Assembly (NCBI GenBank): GCA_963693305.1
Contig: OY855915.1
Location: forward strand, 14,913,840-14,977,839
From: Meandrina meandrites
Lineage: Eukaryota; Cnidaria; Anthozoa; Scleractinia; Meandrinidae
DNA length: 64,000 bases
Direction of reading: 5' to 3'
Positions 57,071 to 64,000 of this stretch are shown in pieces (position 1 is the first letter of the stretch; each line of letters starts with the position of its first letter). Below the pieces are notes generated by a model. It was not told the DNA's origin. It saw nothing but the letters and a program-made list of their open reading frames with translations, and ran no database searches. The position numbers and the translations under genes were made by a program.

Positions 57071-57098
57071 ACTTTTTGCTCCTTACTTATAATACACA

Positions 57099-58001
57099 AT
57101 GGATGCCAAACTCGCGAAGATATACTATAGCCCTGGGGCTACTGGAAAGGTATTGCAGCGATCAAAAAATTATCCGAAGCTGCCAAGGTACCAGAAAAAA
57201 CCGCAAAAAAGTGGCTGTTCAAGCAAGCACTCTGGCAGATCTTCCTCCCCGCACCGAAGCGCATTCCTCGGCCGAAATTCGACGTGCCTATACCCAACGC
57301 GGTCCACCAGGCGGATCTTCTTTTTCTGCCGCATGACAAACTGCCCCGTGGGCGCAAAGTTTTCAAATACGCACTCACCGTTGTTGACGTGGCCAGCCGC
57401 TACAAAGAGGCTGAACCCTTGACCTCGAAAAACTGATGAAGTTGCCCTGGCTTTTAAGAGAATTTACAAGCGCGCGCCTCTCAAATGGCCTCAACTGCTG
57501 CAGGTTGACCCTGGGCGCGAATTCATGGGCGCTGTTACAAAAGAAATGGAAAATCACAAAACTTACATTTGGCGCGGGCGAGTTGACATTCACCGTGACC
57601 AGGCCATTGTTGAACGTTTCAACCGCACCCTGGCTGAGCGCTTGTTTGGGCACCAGTACGCCGTTGGAATGCGCATGCCTGAGGGCCTGAGTTGTAGCCG
57701 CTCTGAACAACGAAGTCACAAGCCATCGACACCTTATTTGAGGCCTGTTGGGGAAAGGGAAAAAAAGCTCCCCTCTCTTGTGAATGTTAGGTATTTGTAC
57801 CAACCTGGCAAGCTTGAAGGTGGCGTGAAAAGAGCCACTGATCCAATCTGGTCTTTGAAAGTTTACAACATTGAACGATCTTTTACCAAACCGAATCAGC
57901 CCGTTCTCTATTATTTGCATGATGGGCCCAAGCGAGGCTTTGTGCGTGAAGAACTGCTGGTTGTGCCTCCAAACACACAATTACCCTCCGAGCAACTATA
58001 A
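57099..58001 (+). pseudogene. Retroviral-type (rve/DDE) integrase, frameshifted and internally deleted
   Basis: Polintons insert with a retrovirus-like integrase. ATG 57099 (MDAKLAKIYYSPG) begins it after TATAAT at 57088. Coding shifts frame near 57133 into a segment without a start codon that holds helix-turn-helix-like sequence and NAVHQADLLFLPHDKLPRG, with the first catalytic Asp. It shifts back near 57434. The rest reads LQVDPGREFMGAVTKEM (second Asp) and HRDQAIVERFNRTLAERLF (catalytic Glu). Near 57685-57715 a stretch is missing or scrambled. The C-terminus has YLYQPGKLEGGVKRATDPIW, an SH3-like DNA-binding tail. All three DDE residues are visible, but the gene is broken at least three times. 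It converges on the polymerase gene with four bases between stops. Confidence 0.85.
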
Positions 58002-58005
58002 CATT

Positions 58006-60378
58006 TTATTTCTGCATCTTTGTTAAAGCTTCTTCTATTTCTTTGATTTCAGTATTTGTTAATAAAGCTTCTATTTTTTTCATTTCTGTAGTAGCGAATA
58101 AAGCTTCCATTTCTTCCATCCAGGTATTGTACCCGTAAGCCTTTGCATTTACCCCGTCGTCAGCAATCCAGCGCTTTGAATCAAACGGGGACAGCGAAAT
58201 TTTGTTGATATGCATGCCGTAAATCTCATGCCCCTCACTTCGAAGAATGTTCATTCCGTGCCACATCTGCTGCGTACCAAAGAGCATTTCCTTGTACTGC
58301 TCGTGCTTTATCTGTTTCTTAATAACGCTCTTTTTTACACCCTTTGCTTTTTTGATATTTTTTTCGTCTGCCTTCAAGATAGAGTACATTTTCGGCTTCA
58401 GACAAACAACCTCTGATATGGGGGTTCCTGCACACTCGTCTTTCATTTTGCCCAAGACCTTTTTGTTAGCAGTTGAGTGGAGCGGATGCTCCTTCGGGTA
58501 GTCGCTCGTGTCATAATGCTTTTCGTTTGATTTTATGTCTTTGTAGACGTCGTCCGTTTTTATTTCAAGTAGAAGGCTGTCTGTGTCTGTGTACAGGAGC
58601 TCGCAGCTTTCGCCGTAGTGCTTTTTCAGATGGTTGTAGAAAAAGTCGTACATCAGGATCTTGCTGTTGTCAAGTATTGTCATCCCCGTGTAGACCGGCT
58701 TGTTGAGAAGCAGCCGGCTTTTGCGCATGTCGATTCCAACCAGGTCGTTTGTAAATATTACATGCCTTGAGTACAAAGGGCTAGCAACCAATTTCCTTAT
58801 TTTGTCTTTCTCATTGCTGCGCACTATTTTTATGTCAACACGGTTGCGCAGGTTCTCCATGGTTTTGCCAAAAACTGAGTTATTCATTAGCTTGTAAAAG
58901 TTCTTTTCAAAGTCGTTCTTTGCCTTTTTCCTGAATTCTGTATTCATACGGATGTACGGCTCCATCCAGCATTCTTGTTCGAACTCCAGCACCCTGTGCA
59001 CTCGCTTCAGTTTCATGCCCTGCTTCAGATAAAACTGCAGGTTTCTGTAATGCACGACGTAGTCTTTTTTGTCCTCAAGTGTCAGCAGCAGCTTCTTGCT
59101 TTCCGGGGGTTTCAGCTCTAGGTCTTTCATCAACCTCTTTTGGTAGTCCGACATGCTTTCTTTTTTTATGACCTTTTTTGCAGGCGCCAGCGGGTAGCTA
59201 TTGTGTTCTTTATGCAGTTCCGCTGGGTACTCCAAATCGACCTCAAGGATCCATCCATTCTTTGCGTTCTCCTTCTTATTCAGGATTTCCTCCTCAGTCG
59301 GCATGACACGTTTCCATTTAAAACCACTTTTGGGGAGCGGCTTGCTCATTGCCCAGCCATAGAGGTTGTTCGCGTCGAGATACACGATGTCGCTGTTCGG
59401 TTTGCTTGCGTCATAGTCTGGTACCAAAGGGTTGTTGGCCTTTGCGTATCTCTTGCTTACCATCGAGATTCCTCCCCGAATTCCCCTTTCCGCGAATAGA
59501 TGCATTTCAAGGTCTGTAAAGAACTCAAGATTGACACCCGTCTTTTTCAAGAGTGCGTCCCATGATAGGCCTGGTGATGTGAAATAGTGTGCCGGATCTA
59601 ACCCGTACTGCTCCAGACACAGTTTACGGAAGTTCTCGAATACATCTGCCAACAGGGCAACATCCGTTTTTACGTAAAGATCGTGGTAGTCTCCCAATGT
59701 TTTGCATTCGAAAGTTTCCCATACTTTCTGCGCGTGAGCGTACTCATTGTTTGTTATGTGCTCGTCGTTTAGCTTGCTGTAAAACATCTGCTTGTCCGGA
59801 AGACTTGTTTCGCTGAATCTCGCCCATGAGTCCATGTACTCGTAAGGGTAAATCCCCTTTTTGTAAAGCAGGTTACTGCCATTTGAAATGGTTGATGTGA
59901 TTTTAAGTGACTCCTTCGGCGTTGCTCTTACAAGCGAATCGAGGCTTCCTTGCAAAAAGTTCAAGCTGTCAATGAAACGCAGACCTCCAACCGAAAAGGT
60001 AATGTATTTCTCCATGTTGTTTGCGACGCATTTCACCTCTTTCTGCAAATTTAACATCGCTTGCATGAAATGGTGTGCGTCGTAGCCCCTCAGGTTGTGA
60101 AATACAACTGGTATCTGGTCAGTCTTGGGTTTTATTCGCATTTTAAGGTTACATTCGTTGTGCGCGGCTCCGCGGTATGCGCCCGTCATGTGGCAATGGT
60201 CTTTTACTGCGTCTCTGAAGTTTTTCTGAAGCAGAGGCTTTTCACAGAAATAACAATTCACCTGTTCCTTTGCCTTCTCCTGGTCCTTTTTCTCTGTTAC
60301 GCGTTTTAGTGTGAGAATCCCGCTGACCTTTTTTTCTGCCTCCTTTTTTATTTCGATTGTGTCGTTTTCCTCTATCAT
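58006..60378 (-). CDS. pPolB: Protein-primed family B DNA polymerase (pPolB), N-terminally truncated
   Basis: There are 790 intact codons from ATG 60378; the frame is open to a stop at 60421-60423. Residues 42-76 form a Cys/His cluster (CYFCEKPL, DHCHMTGAYRGAAH, CN) like endonuclease VII-type HNH domains often joined to this polymerase. Exonuclease motifs II and III are FHNLRGYD (93-100) and LYVKTDVALLADVF (234-247). Polymerase motif A is YLDANNLYGWAM (333-344), B is KLMNNSVFGKTMEN (496-509) and C is YTDTDS (596-601). Exo I, normally upstream of the Cys/His cluster, is missing, and Polinton polymerases are usually 1000 residues or more. The N-terminus is therefore lost. Sequence beyond 60420 is low-complexity (CTTCCTTCC), a likely break point. 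It would replicate the element with a protein primer. Confidence 0.92.
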   Translation of the reverse strand: MIEENDTIEIKKEAEKKVSGILTLKRVTEKKDQEKAKEQVNCYFCEKPLLQKNFRDAVKDHCHMTGAYRGAAHNECNLKMRIKPKTDQIPVVFHNLRGYDAHHFMQAMLNLQKEVKCVANNMEKYITFSVGGLRFIDSLNFLQGSLDSLVRATPKESLKITSTISNGSNLLYKKGIYPYEYMDSWARFSETSLPDKQMFYSKLNDEHITNNEYAHAQKVWETFECKTLGDYHDLYVKTDVALLADVFENFRKLCLEQYGLDPAHYFTSPGLSWDALLKKTGVNLEFFTDLEMHLFAERGIRGGISMVSKRYAKANNPLVPDYDASKPNSDIVYLDANNLYGWAMSKPLPKSGFKWKRVMPTEEEILNKKENAKNGWILEVDLEYPAELHKEHNSYPLAPAKKVIKKESMSDYQKRLMKDLELKPPESKKLLLTLEDKKDYVVHYRNLQFYLKQGMKLKRVHRVLEFEQECWMEPYIRMNTEFRKKAKNDFEKNFYKLMNNSVFGKTMENLRNRVDIKIVRSNEKDKIRKLVASPLYSRHVIFTNDLVGIDMRKSRLLLNKPVYTGMTILDNSKILMYDFFYNHLKKHYGESCELLYTDTDSLLLEIKTDDVYKDIKSNEKHYDTSDYPKEHPLHSTANKKVLGKMKDECAGTPISEVVCLKPKMYSILKADEKNIKKAKGVKKSVIKKQIKHEQYKEMLFGTQQMWHGMNILRSEGHEIYGMHINKISLSPFDSKRWIADDGVNAKAYGYNTWMEEMEALFATTEMKKIEALLTNTEIKEIEEALTKMQK

Positions 60379-60420
60379 TACTTCCTTTTTACGACTGTTT
60401 TTGCGTATGCAAAACGGGAG

Positions 60421-60860
60421 TTATGGAATGAGTGGCGATTCGAAGCCATCCTTCCTTCCTTCCTTACTTCCTTCACTCCTTCAGTCGATCAGATGTAAAC
60501 AAAAGGCCGTTGACAGATGGTTGGCAGACCTACATGTAACGCCACTCTCAGTTTGACGTTGCGGTTTATTAAGACCGATGACAGACCACTGTACTTTACG
60601 CGCTAATGGTTTTGTTTTGATGGGTATGTGATGATAATTTGAAAATCGATTGTGAACATATTTTATTTTTATTTTACCTTAAATCAGGTTTATGTTGTTT
60701 CTGCCCTATAGAAAAATCAACAGAATTTTCTTAAGTTTGCATGTGACGGTGAAAGCGAAATTGAAAGCGAAGTTTGTGTAATCGCTAGCTGACAGAAGAT
60801 TATCAGTGTCATGCGACAAAGGTCAACCTAGCCGATTTCAAAATAAATTTTATGCGACGC
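60421..60860. other. Right flank of the viral element, no gene seen
   Basis: Begins with a CCTTCCTTCC-type tract (60450-60485). A segment GACAGATGGTTGGCAGAC near 60512 is repeated in direct orientation near 62907. No terminal inverted repeat matching the left side was found. Confidence 0.5.
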
Positions 60861-60864
60861 TTAA

Positions 60865-61247
60865 AGGGGCACTGTCACGGACATTTTTTGGCTTTTTTAG
60901 TAAAACGGCACCAAAATTACGACTAAGTGCTTTCAACCATGCAGGAAATGCTCCTAGAACATAAAGGGAAGGATATCTAGCAAATTGTTTAAAGAAGAGG
61001 GTGACCGTAAATGGTTTTAATCAATTTTTCCAAACCACAAGGACAGAACTTGAAAAAGTCAGGCTGACTTTTTCAAGTTGAGATCTAAAGCTCCCGATGG
61101 TATCACAGTGATTTTACTCTATATTAAGCTTCAGTAAACTGGTATAGTAATTTTAAGAAAACATGACCACTGTTAATAGGTTTCCAATGGTGTAAACATG
61201 TTTTTGGGCTGTTGAATTTTTGAAGGTATGCTCGTGACAGTGTCCCT
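60865..61247. mobile_element. TTAA MITE with central hairpin (family 2, copy 2)
   Basis: TTAA lies on both sides (60861-60864, 61248-61251). The ends AGGGGCACTGTCACGG and CGTGACAGTGTCCCT are near-perfect inverses. The centre carries CTTGAAAAAGTCAGG facing CTGACTTTTTCAAG (about 61050-61078). Same size, ends and central hairpin as 8309-8688. Confidence 0.8.
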
Positions 61248-61478
61248 TTAATCTTCACAGCAATCAAACCTGCTCATGGCACTATCAAAACACATTCCGG
61301 AAATTGAACGTCAATCGTAAACGCTGTACAGAGAAAAGAGTGTACACACGCTAGCACGAAAACGCAAACAACACGCAAACTTGAATTTGTCTGCTTGGAA
61401 CTTGCTTCTTTAACTCCCAATGCAAATCAAAGTGAACTAGACGCTTAACTGCGTGTACTCGGGCTTCTCTTTAAAAAA

Positions 61479-62024
61479 TTAACTTGGATCACGCTGTTTA
61501 CATAACCTCACACGGCAATAATTATAGTAAACATACTTCGCATTGCGAAATCTCATGTCTTTTCTCGCTTTTATTGTCACCATTGAATAATTGTTTACAT
61601 TTCCGGTTGAGTAAATAGCTTTGTCTAAGATATCACAATCATCAAATGCCGAAATAACAACATTCTCTACATAGCCATCTACATACGACATGAAGTGCTG
61701 GACAAGAGCATATGCTGTTACAATAATTGAAACGATAAAAACAAAGCAAGATAAACCCAATGAAACAAAAAAAGAAAAAGCAAAAATTGAAAGAAAGAAT
61801 ATAGTTGCCCAAAAGCTGCTTGAAGTACTCATTTCGTTTTTCGTTTCTTCTTTTAGAGCGCAACTAAGCTTAAATATGGTGTCCATTGCATCTTCGATAA
61901 GATTCTTGAGTTGATAAGGAAAACTCTGTTACATGTCTGTAGTCCAGTTTTTCGCAATGCTTGAGTGCTCAACAGCGTCAGTTCCCGCAAGTATTGATGA
62001 TTCTCTTAACGTTTCAAACTCCAT
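61479..62024 (-). pseudogene. Small two-span membrane protein frame with one in-frame TAA
   Basis: ATG at 62024 (MEFETLRESSILAGTDAVEH) opens a frame of 182 codons interrupted by a single TAA at 61929-61931 (codon 32). The part after the stop continues plausibly (LIEDAMDTIFKLSCALKEE), then a hydrophobic block FFLSIFAFSFFVSLGLSCFV and IVSIIVTAYALVQHF, likely two membrane spans. A charged C-terminal region follows (MRFRNAKYVYYNYCRVRLC). TATATAA sits directly upstream of the ATG on this strand. No splice sites obviously remove the stop. I do not recognise the family. It could be a decayed gene, an uncaptured small intron, or chance. Confidence 0.35.
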
Positions 62025-64000
62025 TATATAGATAGCTCACTATAAAATCTAGGCTTCTGATAAAGGTTTCACTCGGAAGAGTTCGCTCGTAAAGTTCTCT
62101 CGTATTAAAGTTCATGCACCTACCCGCTCCAAAGTAGTCATCAACATGTTTCAGTGTGGGTGTACAATCGATTTCGCGTTCTAGAAATCACACTAAATAT
62201 TTCAACCTTTACAATCTTTGAGATTCCACCGAAAAGAGAGTCAAACGAGACAGCTTCGTACCGTGTATCGCTTTTCACTTTATCACCTCGTGTCGACCTC
62301 GTGCCTCCGTGCAATAAAACACGTCCCCGTCCGCTGACCTTTTCCTACGCATACTCATATCTTGCGCAAGCGCAGAAGACGTCAGAGGGCGATTTGCGCC
62401 GGGATAATAAACCCCGTTTGTAGAAGCCCGAGTAAAAACAGCGTAAACCCGTATAGATCTTTACAAGCCATGCATGTATAACGGCCGGCAGCCGCTACTA
62501 GCTACTCGAGCGATCAAAGCTCAAAGTTGCAGAACGACAGATGCGCGGATCGATAAAAGCGATCATATATTTCCAAGCACGCATAAAAATACAGAGAAGA
62601 AAACAACTTGCCTCCAAAGTTATGCAGATGTCCACGCAATCGAATTCAACCAAAAATTCGTTCCACGTGTCACCGACTCCATCACAAAATCAGACTTCGC
62701 GGCTCAAATTTACAATCATCGGCGAAGAAATCATTGCAACGACATCAACAATATACTTAGCTGTACAAACGTTGTACAACTCAGCAAAGCCACTGGGAGC
62801 TGCGCTCAAAAAGCTAAGATTCTCGCTGTGACTGCAGAGTTTACTGTACTGACTGTAATCAACGCATTGCGAAAGATCTATTTTAATCGAGAATACAAAA
62901 GGGTTTGACAGATGGTTGACAGACGTAACGCAACTCCTGTAGTTTCGGGTCTTTTGGCATGACAATTTCGTGTTCCGGCTTGTAACAGTCTAGGGTGCGA
63001 ATGTAGACGTTTGTATAGCGCAATCGCTTTTATCAAACCGTCCAAGTACAAAATTAGCGTTTAATAAAATTTATTTTTAATTCTGTTCATTTTGCCGTTG
63101 ACCTTTGTTGTCGTTTGTAGCATACAGTATTTGACACCCATAATGTTCACTTTGCTGGAGATTACAGGCCTCTCATTTGTTGCGCAACGAACCACAAAGG
63201 ACAACCAGTTGCCGTGTCTTTATTTTATTTACCAAATAGGTTGATATCATTGTGCTTGCTACTAATGGATCGGTGTAGAAGTTTTTACTAGAGTTATTTT
63301 CTCTAATCTGGACCCCGAACTCCAACGTTGTCAGGTGTGACCCCAAATCCTCATTTATTAATAATTCATTTTCCGAGTTCAGTAGCTCATTGCCACTTCC
63401 AAAATAAACGGCACGCAATGTGCATGCAGAAGCGATGACGTTTCACAAGGGGTCTTTAAGAATTTTCAGGAAATTTGACACAACTTCTGTGTTGAATGAT
63501 TGTTCGACAAAAGTTGCGTTATGTTGCAGGGAGATATCTGATACCGACGACATATGATACAAGGTCAAACGCTGTCTTGAAATTGTTGAGCCCTTTTGTT
63601 TTAAAAAAAATTAAAGATTTCTGTTTACTAAATCTTATAAAACACATCAAATATAATTAGTCTCTTTCACTTATACTTAGAATTAGTCCTTTCTAACTGC
63701 CCGGGAGTATTTTGCTTTAAGTTCTACGCAGTGCTTTCTTGTTGAGTTAAACTTGATTTCTTTTCTACTGACGTTTATTCCTGAACAACTTCTGCGTTGA
63801 ATGACTGTTTGACAAAAGCTGTGTTATCTTGTAGCGCGACATCCGATACTGACGACATACGATACAAGGTCAAACCACAGGGAGCCCACCCAAATGGAGC
63901 GACTGTTGATGTTCAAAATTATAAGGGAATGTATGGGAAAATCGTAACATTTCTATTAGAATGAACTATAGCGAGTAATATTTACATTTATGTTCAAAAT
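62025..64000. other. Non-coding, with short direct repeats
   Basis: A frame at 62474-62908 (144 codons) overlaps two other open frames and has no domain, so it is not called. A segment of about 95 bases starting CAACTTCTGYGTTGAATGAY is present at 63481-63575 and 63785-63880 in the same orientation (about 85 percent identical). No TMBIM6 exon was found here. Confidence 0.5.

Noticed and set aside
62474..62908. 144-residue plus-strand frame
   Set aside because: All three frames and the opposite strand are open in part of this region; no domain, no splice partner, no homologue recognised.

Overview
The window looks like host nuclear DNA from an anthozoan cnidarian, most likely a stony coral or a sea anemone. 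It is AT-rich, intron-dominated and packed with repeats. The one host gene I can identify is a Bax inhibitor-1 / TMBIM6 gene on the + strand. Six consecutive exons (11823-11931, 19028-19118, 20340-20369, 42732-42780, 44202-44299, 46414-46493) have correct AG/GT borders and compatible phases. Together they encode the middle of the protein. I found neither the start exon nor the C-terminal exons. The organism assignment is inference from gene structure, SINE type and the cnidarian-like viral element; no database was searched.

Layout. 1-11.8 kb: non-coding, with a piggyBac-like TTAA element (1891-3457), a foldback element whose arms carry 42-bp tandem repeats (3594-5794) and a TTAA MITE (8309-8688). 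11.8-24.6 kb: TMBIM6 exons separated by TTAA, Harbinger-like and pogo-like elements. 25.0-30.0 kb: a decayed minus-strand LINE broken by a plus-strand LINE and by a 0.7-kb repeat. 30.2-34.6 kb: nested foldback elements, an 855-bp palindrome with an 11-bp target duplication, telomere-like repeats and two tRNA-derived SINEs. 34.9-36.7 kb: six near-identical 290-bp tandem units. 36.7-48.5 kb: intron with more MITEs and foldbacks, plus the last three visible TMBIM6 exons.

48.5-60.4 kb holds a degenerate Polinton/Maverick (adintovirus-like) element. It has a protein-primed DNA polymerase B, a retroviral-type integrase, an FtsK/HerA-type packaging ATPase, a probable double-jelly-roll major capsid protein, a probable second capsid protein and several small membrane or unknown proteins. 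Polymerase and integrase would copy and insert the element; ATPase and capsid proteins would build and fill a particle. Several genes carry single frameshifts, the capsid gene has lost its 5' end, the polymerase has lost its N-terminus, and neither terminal inverted repeat is recognised with confidence. It is therefore a fossil or defective copy. It lies downstream of the last visible TMBIM6 exon and in the same orientation as most of its structural genes, so it is probably intronic.

60.4-64 kb: a TTAA MITE, a small minus-strand membrane-protein reading frame with one in-frame stop, and short direct repeats.
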